This document shows positions 9,801-17,800 of a DNA stretch of 64,000 bases, piece after piece; position 1 is the stretch's first letter; each line of letters begins with the position of its first letter. The translations under genes were made by a program, and so were the position numbers. The notes under the pieces were generated by a model. The model ran no database searches. It was not told the origin of the DNA and worked only from the letters and a program-made list of their open reading frames with translations. Location: the NCBI GenBank assembly GCA_946406115.1, contig OX291551.1:3596001-3660000 (forward strand). Reading direction: 5' to 3'. This DNA is from Apoda limacodes. Taxonomy: Eukaryota; Arthropoda; Insecta; Lepidoptera; Limacodidae.

Positions 9801-10422
9801 TAGGCGCTGATACTGTTGTATGTTGTAGGCGCTGATACTGTTGTATGTTGTATGCGCTGATAGTGTTGTATGTGGTAGGCGCTGATAGTGTTGTATGTTG
9901 TAGGCGCTGATAGTGTTGCTGACCCAATTCCTCAGCACGAGTGCGCGGGACGCCGTACTGTGCGGGGACTACGACGGTCCCGGTCGGGGGTATCTACTGG
10001 GAAAGGAGACGTGGGAAGACTGCTCACACCAGGTACAGATTAGTTATAATAAAATAAGACCAAATGCGCAAGCTGATTACTAAGTGACTATCAATAATTG
10101 CCCTTTTTTCTGCTAACCGATGCGGCTTTAGCAGCGTCATCAGTATTATTAGTGCAAGACTAAGTAAAACTGAGCGGCCCACACTGACTATGTCAGTTCT
10201 TTATTGGGATATTTGTATGTTGAGGTGGTGAACGCTGACGTCGGCAGCTCGACAACGGGCGAGGTAGGGTGGGGCGCAGGATGTTCGCGCGCGCGCGTCT
10301 ACTCCGCGCTGCGCCGCACCCCGCTGCCGCGTCGCACCCGCCGCCGACTGCGCCCCTTCCTGCGCTCCCAAACCTATCCCTATCTCATAGGTACGCTTAA
10401 TTATTATCGTTTAAACTCTTAA
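3696..10422 (+). CDS. Peripherin/ROM1-like tetraspanin, whole gene (8 exons, 379 aa)
   Basis: Exons are 3696-3857, 6092-6301, 6402-6494, 6632-6732, 7873-7972, 8488-8634, 9904-10032 and 10225-10422. They sum to 1,140 nt with phases that join without error. The protein has four hydrophobic segments and a large loop with CCG, SCC and TRGC cysteine motifs. The family diagnosis rests on KRLLDTMQVELSCCG, then GDWHEIPW, then PYSCC, then HTRGC, in the order and spacing of vertebrate peripherin-2/ROM1; total length (379 aa) is close to the family's roughly 350. Those proteins oligomerise and shape membrane rims in photoreceptors; insect relatives are little studied, so the role here is inferred only as a membrane-organising tetraspanin. 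The cysteine peripherin uses for disulfide-linked oligomers appears absent. A small exon for the first outer loop may have been missed, because that loop is very short. Confidence 0.85.
3875..5460 (+). mobile_element. TIR transposon copy A, one end lost
   Basis: From CTTATACGTCTAGATACC at 3875 to about 5460 this is the reverse complement of the element at 41250-43202. Shared landmarks include ACGAATTTTTCAAAATAA-like text near 5210 and the CGTCGACGCACAGATTACG block near 5380. Homology stops about 35 bases before the second terminal repeat would occur, so the right TIR is missing. No transposase frame is present, so it is a non-autonomous or decayed element. Confidence 0.8.
4150..4590 (+). mobile_element. 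GGGCGCGTTCG-type MITE nested in copy A, rearranged
   Basis: The interior (GTTCGTTTAGC.TTGGTA.CAAAAATAT through CATGTCTGGAGTTGGG) matches the MITE at 42165-42580 in the same + orientation, although the surrounding transposon copies are opposite to each other. It ends in GAACGCGCCC at 4590. At its left end the terminal sequence is present in reversed form (4150-4212: ACGAACGGATGACAGGTGAC through CAAAACGAACGCGCCCC), directly followed by the forward interior. This looks like an end-inverted, fold-back rearrangement. Confidence 0.65.
6092..6301 (+). CDS. Tetraspanin exon 2 (TM2 and TM3)
   Basis: The acceptor TTATTTCAG precedes LTVLLLSGLIIFQAY (TM2). After an intracellular loop with CPHWNR comes TRVWLVTGSLVSVNGLLVYA (TM3). 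The exon is 210 nt, phase 0 at both ends, with donor AAG|GTATAC. The residues correspond to the region of peripherin leading into the large outer loop. Confidence 0.85.
6402..6494 (+). CDS. Tetraspanin exon 3 (start of large extracellular loop)
   Basis: The acceptor CTTGTAG and donor CAG|GTATTT bound 31 codons, ALMQELSFSLRIGISQYL and on to KRLLDTMQ. This aligns with the peripherin helix ending KKTIDMLQ just before the CCG motif. The peripherin cysteine that precedes this helix is not found; the equivalent stretch reads LTEPTWKRLL. Confidence 0.85.
6632..6732 (+). CDS. Tetraspanin exon 4 (CCG motif)
   Basis: It begins VELSCCGAEKPGDWHEIPW, the tetraspanin CCG signature followed by the DW..IxW segment characteristic of the peripherin branch. 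The exon is 101 nt and ends phase 2 (TT|GTAAGT). The missing codon base is supplied by the G that opens exon 5, giving an uninterrupted LVLLLAGADG. Confidence 0.85.
6733..7872 (+). other. Tetraspanin intron 4
   Basis: This 1.1-kb intron contains a Helitron-like element at about 7229-7746. The other bases show no coding or RNA signal. Confidence 0.55.
7229..7746 (+). mobile_element. Degraded Helitron
   Basis: The 5' part reads TAATATAATCAATGCGAAAGTTTGAGAG, a start common to lepidopteran Helitrons. The middle has 'ATTTTGACTGAAATTTGG'. The 3' part ends GCGCGGGCAAAACTTAG, a mutated form of the GCGGGCAAAAGCTAG terminus. No Rep/helicase frame is present, so it is non-autonomous. Confidence 0.6.
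7873..7972 (+). CDS. Tetraspanin exon 5 (SCC motif)
   Basis: After acceptor CTGTCAG the frame gives ADGKVLPPVSPYSCCTPRVL and then AACYHDPLQQ. ADGK..P.SPYSCC followed by a third cysteine matches the peripherin loop (DGR..VPFSCC). The exon is 100 nt, entering with one base and ending phase 0 at CAG|GTATCT. The alternative frame across the same bases gives no family match. Confidence 0.85.
8263..8413 (+). mobile_element. Lepidopteran SINE, copy 1
   Basis: Contains GAAGTGATAGATTTTTAAAGG, GGCAACGCG, TTGGTGTTGC, GGCTGCGGTAACTTACCATTAGG and CTTGTTTGC, ending in an A-rich stretch. These occur in the same order as in the copy at 9255-9402 and in the minus-strand copy at about 39360-39640. It lies in tetraspanin intron 5. 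Confidence 0.6.
8488..8634 (+). CDS. Tetraspanin exon 6 (TRGC motif, start of TM4)
   Basis: Acceptor GTGTTACAG, then SEWREVWSEGSPLLSASLHT, RGCVEAV and the hydrophobic ALLALQCFNLLVILFQ. The HTRGC matches the last loop cysteine of peripherin (W/HTRGC), and the hydrophobic run is the first half of TM4. The exon is 147 nt, phase 0, with donor CAG|GTTTCT. G+C content rises sharply here compared with the flanking introns. Confidence 0.85.
8635..9903 (+). other. Tetraspanin intron 6
   Basis: This 1.27-kb intron splits TM4. It carries a SINE (9255-9402) and ends in an 11-copy 25-bp minisatellite (9644-9918) that runs across the 3' splice site. The rest is unremarkable. Confidence 0.65.
9255..9402 (+). 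mobile_element. Lepidopteran SINE, copy 2
   Basis: Reads AAGTGATTAGATTCTTAAAGG, TCGGCAACGCACTGGTGTTGG, TACCGTGATCGCTTAGCATC and GCTTGTTTGCCACC, then ends in an A-run at 9390-9400. This 3' region is widespread in moth and butterfly genomes. The orientation is the same as the gene. Confidence 0.65.
9644..9918. repeat. 25-bp minisatellite, 11 copies, spanning a splice acceptor
   Basis: The unit is TGTATGTTGTAGGCGCTGATAGTGT-like (25 bp), counted by 11 occurrences of GCGCTGA at regular 25-bp spacing. Variants change TAGTG to TACTG, or GTAGGC to GTATGC or GGTAGGC. The last unit contains the real intron 6/exon 7 junction, TTGTAG|GCGCTGATAGTGTTG, so each unit is a copy of the splice acceptor plus the first codons of exon 7. 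Confidence 0.9.
9904..10032 (+). CDS. Tetraspanin exon 7 (rest of TM4, cytoplasmic tail)
   Basis: The frame opens ALIVLLTQFLSTSARDAVLC directly after TTGTAG, completing TM4 and continuing into a tail with GYLLGKETWEDC. The order matches peripherin's post-TM4 helix followed by its GWLLEK..ETWK segment, which supports the chosen acceptor over an acceptor at CTCAG (9934). The exon is 129 nt, phase 0 at both ends, with donor CAG|GTACAG. Confidence 0.8.
10225..10422 (+). CDS. Tetraspanin exon 8 (arginine-rich C-terminus and stop)
   Basis: The acceptor TGTTGAG is weak, but the phase is correct and G+C content is high. The 65 residues run from VVNADVGSSTTGEV through RRTPLPRRTRRRLRPF to a TAA at 10420-10422. 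The strongly basic cytoplasmic tail is not shared with vertebrate peripherin. A splice at GTACGC (10392) is a possible alternative that would remove the last ten residues and lead to an unseen exon. Confidence 0.65.
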   Translation: MVNADVGSSTTGEVGWGAGCSRARVYSALRRTPLPRRTRRRLRPFLRSQTYPYLIGTLNYYRLNS

Positions 10423-10526
10423 GGTGACACAAATGTCAGGACAATTGCGACCGGGTGCAGGTTCTAAACACACCCATGCGTTCACATATAGTCGTTCTAG
10501 ACTCTAGACATTTATTGCGACATATT

Positions 10527-10532
10527 AATAAA
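10527..10532 (+). terminator. Candidate poly(A) signal of the tetraspanin gene
   Basis: AATAAA, 105 nt after the stop codon, at the foot of the hairpin. Further AATAAA copies at 11001 and 11016 are alternatives. Confidence 0.45.
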
Positions 10533-10574
10533 AAAAGCCAAAACAGCCTAGACTCTAGACGGTTTTGGCTTTTT
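10532..10574 (+). other. Perfect 13-bp stem-loop in the tetraspanin 3' region
   Basis: AAAAAGCCAAAAC (10532-10544) pairs exactly with GTTTTGGCTTTTT (10562-10574) around a 17-base loop. The loop carries CTAGACTCTAGAC, which also occurs as a direct repeat at 10497-10509. It may be a small foldback element or an RNA structure; the arms are too short for a usual pre-miRNA. Confidence 0.6.
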
Positions 10575-11056
10575 ATATCAATACCAAACGCGAATAATGA
10601 CTGCACATTGTGCTTAGACGATGGTTACGGGTTAAATGAGGCCTTTTTGTTTCGGTTTTAGAGTGACACCGAATTCAATGATACCTACTATAAATAGTCT
10701 GTTACGGTTAATTAGACGATATACGAATAGGCTTTATTCAGAATATATGGGTTTGTGTCAGGCTCTCCCCCTATATTAGCCAAAATGCATGCCAATTTCC
10801 CATTTATTTTTGGAAAAAAATCTGATCGGCTCATATTCGTTTATTTAGGACATCTGAAAAAGGCCAGGTCCATCAGTGGACGTCTAGCGACTGATGTGAT
10901 GTTGATAATGATCGGTACCCACGAATGAAAATATATCTTGCTTGTTGCAGATAACGGAGCCAGTGTGACCTGAGATTTAAAAAAAATGTATATATGTGAC
11001 AATAAAATAATGTAAATAAAAATTTATTAAAACTACATTTAATCAATGCATAGGCT

Positions 11057-11062
11057 TTATTT
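11057..11062 (-). terminator. Candidate poly(A) signal of Msp300
   Basis: TTTATT on the + strand is AATAAA for the - strand gene, 566 nt after its stop codon. A second candidate is at 11033-11038. Confidence 0.4.
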
Positions 11063-11627
11063 CTGACTTCATTGTACATAGTCCTTACAAACTACTAGTT
11101 AAGTAACAATACATTAATGCGAATCGAAAGCCGTCTTCGTATTTGTGCGGCGCCATATTTAAATAGACATATAAGTAAACAATAAATATATTATATAAAT
11201 ATTTTGACTTGTTTTGGCGCGTATCGTTCGCAGCGCAGCGTCCGTTGCCGCGGCACTAGCTTGTCTTTTTTTAATCAAACATTTAAATTTATAAATAATC
11301 AACGTAACAAATATACAAAAACTTTGAGATATTTACAAGCGGCAGCGGACTGAGCGCGTATGACGTAGCACCAGTTTTTATTGGAATGTCAAAATGGCGC
11401 ACTCGGACACCGCGTTTTGCCTAAAAGCAGTGGCGAGAGCGCGTGCGCGGCCGTCAAATTAAATTAAAAAAAAACAATTGTCACTGGCGCTGTCGCCTAC
11501 AGCCTTGTGCATTGACAAAATGGTGTTGATTTTCGACAAGGCCAGTGATAGTCGTTTTTATCACTCCAGAGGGTAGAGTGATGTTTTGCTCGGCCTTGCG
11601 CATCGTAATTTAGTTTCGCTTTCGGAA

Positions 11628-11850
11628 TCAGAGCGGGGGTGGTCCTTCGGGGTACCGTAGGACAGGTTCGAGAGCGAGGCCAGGGTTCCGGCAGTCGGAG
11701 TCGGCCTGCGGGGCGAGGGCGGCGGCTCCGAGGAGAAGCAGGAGTAAGGCCTGGAAGGGCAGCGAAGCGCGCGCCACGCGACACACGAACCGTAGCCCTC
11801 GCTGTAATCTGGATAATTCTTGATCTTCGGTGTCTTCACTTACGACCACA
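11628..11850 (-). CDS. Msp300: Msp300 last exon: KASH domain and stop
   Basis: Acceptor AATCTCCAG. After a short acidic stretch ([13 protein letters not shown]) the KASH domain begins [20 protein letters not shown], continues with the transmembrane [13 protein letters not shown], and has a luminal tail of about 28 residues ending [17 protein letters not shown]..GPPPx at the very C-terminus is the SUN-binding peptide of nesprins. The tail has one cysteine (DSDC), the residue type that forms a disulfide with SUN in vertebrates, here 21st from the end. The frame is set by joining GA of the previous exon to the first T. Confidence 0.95.
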
Positions 11851-14800
11851 CTGGAGATTAAATGTATAAATCAGGAAACTATATATTTTATGAAATATAA
11901 TTTTAATTAATACGTTTTATTAAAAAAAAAAACTGGTTGCCTGTAAAGTCGGTATACGGGCGAAAGTTTTACGTGACAATGATTTTATGTCTGTCTCTCT
12001 CGCTCTTAGGCGGGCGCGTGCCTCTCACTCGCTCTCATTGTGAGCGCATAACGTGAGCGGAGCGTAACGCAGTTTCTTGAAGTGTCACCCGGCAAACCAA
12101 TTTATAAGACGTTGTCACGTCAAAACAACGTAACTTGATGCTATTCATGTAGCATACTTAGGAAAGGTACATACATTTTATAAATATATTTTATTTACTA
12201 AGTAATTTTTTTATTATTAGGAAATAAGTCAAGTACTTATAAAGAACGTGATAAAAAAAGCTCAAAAACTAAGTAACTAAGAAAAACAATAATGGCATTA
12301 GACTACTGAGCAAAAAAAAACTACTAGTAAAAACAATATTATGGTGTTAACAGTTTTGTTAGTACCTTATATTTAACCAGTTATATAAAATGTTTTACAA
12401 TCTACTATACATAATACTCTAACGTTGCAATCTTTAAAAATCAATAAACCGGACTGTTAAGTTCCAAGACTGGACGCTAAAAAAAATGGGTTTTCGACCA
12501 AAAATACGTATTTCTATATCGTAATTTTGATTAGCTTATCATTTTTATCAAAATATTTAACTTTTCTAGAAACCTGCTTTAACAGTTCAGTTTCTTTAAT
12601 AATTTTATCATCAATGTTAAATTGAATAAGTGTTTTAAGTGTCTCAGTCTGGCCTGACTCCCTCTGCGCTCGTGCCAGTCACAGTCAGAAGGAAACAATT
12701 AATGTAATATTGTACCTATTCAAATTAAAAAGCCTATCATAACCCACACGACAGACACGCAGTCAAAGGCCGAACAAGTGATCAAGAATCCTAACACATT
12801 CCGGCCAATAACTACCTTACCACTACATAATTGCATACCACAAATTAATGAACTGGCAAATAAATTTTGTAACATAAAAAACTCTGCTATCTTTTAGTAA
12901 GGTTGGGTAACTGATTTCTAATTCAGAATTTAAAATAAACTTCCTTATGGTGATTCTGAATTCAGTACAATAATAATTAATGTTGAAATATATCTCTGGC
13001 CAAATATTAAGGTATTTTTTTCGTAAAAGTACTCACTCATTCTCGTCGAGGGGGGGCAGGTCCATGGTCGATATTTGTTCTTCTTCTTCTTCCATTAGCT
13101 ACGGGGAGGATAAAAATACGTCAAAATACGGTGCAAAGCGACTACTGTGATATTATTTAGGAAATGTCGACGTACAAACTTCTAATTATTACTGTTATTA
13201 CCGGGTCGCCAGGAGCTATGTCAAGCGCTGGCTTTAAAAATATGTATTTCTAAAGAGTTTGTACGTCGATCAACCAGGAAATCAAATTTTATTTAGTATA
13301 TTCTTTTAATGTCTTTCATGAGAAATTTTAACAGGTAGGTATTTAAAATAACTAAACCAACCAGGTTCTAGGTAACAACGACTACTTACTTAAATAAATA
13401 GGTAAAGCTTGCTTGTGTGAATATTTCTTTGTTATTTTTATGTGCTCCATGGCGGCGGGAAAAAGGCAGTGATTGTAAACGCAAAATAAAACAATTCTCT
13501 TTTGAGTTTCTTGTAACTTGTTCAAGATGTTTATAATTAGTTATTTTTGAATATTATAGAAAAAAATATTTTTACCTAAAAAAATATTTTATCTTAGATC
13601 TTTTGCTACTCCAGAAAACATCTATAAAGTTTTTTTTATCTGGGGATAAAAGGAAACTACATTTTCCTGTCGAATTAAAACCTATCTCCAACTTCTTGAT
13701 ATTGCTTCAGCTCTACGTGTTTGTTTATAAAGGGACCAAAAGTCAAAAACTTGAAAGTTACTTGATAAAGACTGAATACAAATCAAGATTTCATAACATA
13801 CTTTTTTTCTAAAAAGTTAAAACTACCTAAATTTTGCAGCTATTCTATATAAATACTTTGTTATTTTCTAAAACGGTATTATTTTGTATATATTGATATA
13901 ACGGTAGACACAAACCTGCGGTGCGGCCGCGGCGGCGACGGCGGCGAGCGCGGAGGTGGCGCGCGGCTGTCGTGCGAGGGCCGCCCCAAGTTTCAGCGCA
14001 TACACGCCGGATAGCTTACGCAGCGACTGGAGACGGAGTCTTAACTCACCCAGTCTAAACACAAAATTAAAATTTCGTAGGAATAAGAAAACTCTCCATG
14101 ATTACAGTGTTTCACATAGTCCTATCCAGCAGAGGTAAAGAAAATTAGTTTTGAGATTTTAACTTTAAAATGATCTCTTAAATCTTTGAATGCAATCGAA
14201 AAATCTGCAGCGTGTTATAAATAAAAAGGTGATCAAATGCGTAGTCAAACAAACCTTCGACAAATATCATCTCCAACCGCGGGAGCATCGCCAGTGCGCA
14301 AGAGCTGAGCAGCTTCGTGCAGCGCAAGCACGCGTGGCTCAGCCCGCGCAAGCTCGTCGCGCAGTTCGGAGAATCGGCGGAAGTCGCGTTGCAGCTCCGC
14401 GGCCGGGCGGTTCAAACGCAGCGGTTCGCGAGCTCGTACATTGCGCTCAGCGGACCCGAGCCGACCCACTAGCTCGACCACTAAAAAATATTTTTTACCA
14501 TTACTTATTGAGATTATTTATTTCAATTGGATTCTTTGTTTTATAAAAATCAAATTAAAATGTTACTGAATACTTACTAAATATTTTCACTCAATAAACA
14601 TATAAGTTTTAAGCTAACTAAATCTTAATCGTATACATCAATAATTAGAATGCAAAAATATTATTTCAAACGTAAAATCTCATGTTAGATATTAATAATG
14701 CTAGTAATCTGGTTAGAAAACTCTGCAGTTACTAACCGATGTCATGGAACTGCTGGTTGTGCACAAGAGCGCGTTGCAGCCGCTTTTGCCACACGCCGGC

Positions 14801-17800
14801 GCGTTCGCACGCCGTGTCCCACCGCGCGTTTGCGGCGGCGAGGCGTGCGCGTATGCGGTCCGCGTCCGCCGCTGAGCCAGCGTGCTGAGCCACGTGCGTC
14901 CCCACGACGTTTAGAGACACCACCAAGGACTTGTGTGAGTCTAAGTCCAATAAGAACTCGCGGTGATCCTATACAAGTATTCAGACAATGTTCAAAAAAA
15001 TTAAATTCTAATTAAAAATCATTAAAAACTTTGCCAAAACTCCATTTTCGTTACTTTCACATGTACGTTACATTTAAAAAGTTTATAGAGAAAAAAAAAA
15101 CGTAGGTTACCTGTATAGCGTCCTCCAATATATCGTATTGCTCAGGTGGGTCAGTGCGGGCAGTCTCCGTGGCCTCCGCGAATTGTAGCCACTGTTCGAG
15201 TCGCCATAGATCATTGTCCAGCTGTTTCCAGTTACGCTCAGAGCACAGCGGACACGTCAGCCGACCTGACTCGCTGCAATCATGGACATGGACGGTTAAA
15301 CTAAATTCTTAACGGACACATTTTTTAAAAGACTATATTTATTACATAAATATTTTAGAAGCGATTTCTGGGCGTTATATAAGTCATCAATAAATAAGTT
15401 GTTTTTGCATAGGTAATATTTTAAGCCGTCGTAAACATATTTTTTACCGAGATATTTGTAACAAAAATAATGGACTTTTGACTAAGAATTTGTGACACGA
15501 AATGTTATCGTTCCGTTATATGAAATTTAAACAAAAAACTATTGAATAGTCCTTTTTGTAAAATCAATTAAAGATAAAACAACTACAAAAGGTCAATATG
15601 GCATATTTGTTAATGAAGGGTAAATAATAAGTTCTTAGTACAATTAAATGCCACATATATTGAAATTATTAATATTTCAAATTCACTATAGGTAGGTACC
15701 TATATGTACAATTTTAATTTGCAGTGCATCTGTACAAGCAAAACTATAAACAAAGAAAAAAAACACTAACTACAAAAATATATCATGCATTTTACCTACA
15801 AAGCGAAAAACGGCAAGAAAGAAATTATTGCAGCTACACACACGTAGATATATACAAAGCAAACAAACAGACGTGTTGATTCTCACCGTGAAAAAAATAT
15901 ACAAAGCCCATTTGGCTTTTACACTCAACACAGCCCGTTTTCTAACTACTCAACTACATACTTCTACATGTATTATGAAGGTAAGTGTAGATTTATTAGG
16001 TGCAACAGCTACGTTGCAAAATAAGAATAACGCATCATGTGCGCGGCATTAAGACGTTGTAAATTTTTATTTTCTTTTCCACACAGAAAAATAAGTATAA
16101 TCAAATATTTATATTTTTATGGAAAGACATAGTACAGTGCTTAGAATTTGTGCATATACAGAAAAACAACTACTTCACAAACAATCGCGTCAACGTTAAG
16201 AAATAGCGATCATTGTTACATAGTTAAAGAAATATCATTAAGTGGGAAATTCTACCACCTGCAAATGTTGCGATATTTTACCCTACCCTAGGAAATAATT
16301 TTTAAACCTAAAAAAATATATAATTTAATGCCTACATAACTTGACCTTGCTTAAACGGAACATTTCAATTATAGATTAAGTTGGGTCTAAACTGTATATT
16401 GTTAGTATACAGCGTTGTCAGATATTGCAGTTTATCCTCTTATATATACAGATTTATTTACAATACGACAAATAATTAGATCTATTCCTCACCTTTGGCA
16501 CCCAGAGGTCTAAGCAGATTGCCTGAAGCAAATGACACTAATACCCTTAAGAGAATGATAATCCCTCTAATTATACAACTATTTATTGGAGTTCATAATA
16601 CGCGTGTGAAATTATAGATCGCTTCTCAATTCTTCAAAAATATAAACATGTACAAATCAAAATATGTTTTAGAACAAAGTGCCATTCGCCCAGCTGTTAG
16701 ACTAGGGCTCCATAACCCTTAAGCAGTAAACAAGTTACATATAATTAATAAAACATTAGAAGAAGCAGTACTCACTGTTCGCACGTGAGCGCGTATGACG
16801 CTGAGTGTGGCAACCTAAGGAACCAGAAAAATGCAAGTGTTTAGAGCATGCCAGGTTAGGAAGCATTTACACACTCCAGTATATATCATTTTACAAAAGG
16901 ATATGCCAAATAAGTAAACAAACTTAAGGATAGAATAATTTACATGATCAGTGTCACTAGAGACAATACTATGTTGTGAGCCAACTGTGCTAATAATTCC
17001 AGCTGATATTATAAATACGTAATAAAAATATTCAAAATTGTAGTAAAAGATCACCATATTTACTTAAAATTACTTGAAATTGACTGAAAGTTTGTTATTA
17101 TTTTGGCAGTCTCCTGAAAGACGATATACTATTTCAACTGTTACCTACAACATTTTCGACCACAACAAAATATGGTATCATATACAGTAGTGTTTGTGTG
17201 TGTAACCGAAAATATTATTCATAAGTACATATATGAATCTGTAGACCGTATATCGATCGAAAGATACTTAAATAAACTTATCAGTTCAGTAGTTTTCACA
17301 ATATAATGAGAAAAATATAAAACAAACTTGTGGAAACCAATTTTAATAAACACTAGCATCGTTAAAAGCACTTATGAATTGCAGTTCATAAATTATTTGT
17401 ATAGCATCAATAAAAAGAGAGTCTCAGATATCTTAGAAGCATAGTTGACTCCTTTGCTGTTTCGAATTATTTTATTTAATATTTTTATATTAATAAATAA
17501 CCCCTTCACCAAATGCAAAATAGAGGCAGTGCCGGTGCTATAAAAAGTTTAATTATCAATTTATATTTGTGACATCAAGACATTAAAGACTCACAAAAAT
17601 GTTGCAATCGTAACATTCATTACGAAAAGAAACACTAACCTTAAGTTATTTATTTGTAATTCTCGTTTTTTAGCTTGAGCTAAAAGGTCTTCGTATCGCA
17701 TCACTAAAGATTCCACTTCCTTTAACATAGCTTCATCTTCATTCGCATCACATTCAGTAAGAAGTAGTTCCGATAGATGTTTAGCTAATTCCAGATATTG

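Larger units (their letters stand above)
10423..11627. other. Convergent intergenic region and 3' UTRs
   Basis: The stop codons of the two genes face each other across 1.2 kb. The left part holds a + strand AATAAA (10527) and a 13-bp hairpin. Candidate poly(A) signals for the - strand gene (AATAAA read as TTTATT) are at 11057-11062 and 11033-11038. I see no other gene. Confidence 0.6.

Noticed and set aside
9555..9938. Long - strand frames over the minisatellite (repeats of HTTxSAxTTYNSISAYNIQ)
   Set aside because: They exist because the 25-bp repeat happens to be open in several frames; the real gene is on the other strand and uses only the last unit.
11497..11869. Other frames over the KASH exon on both strands
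   Set aside because: G+C-rich sequence keeps several frames open, but only one gives RLQRGLRF..transmembrane..GPPPL with correct splice phase.
13603..13812. 69-codon + strand frame in an Msp300 intron
   Set aside because: A+T-rich chance frame, no homology, no splice partners.
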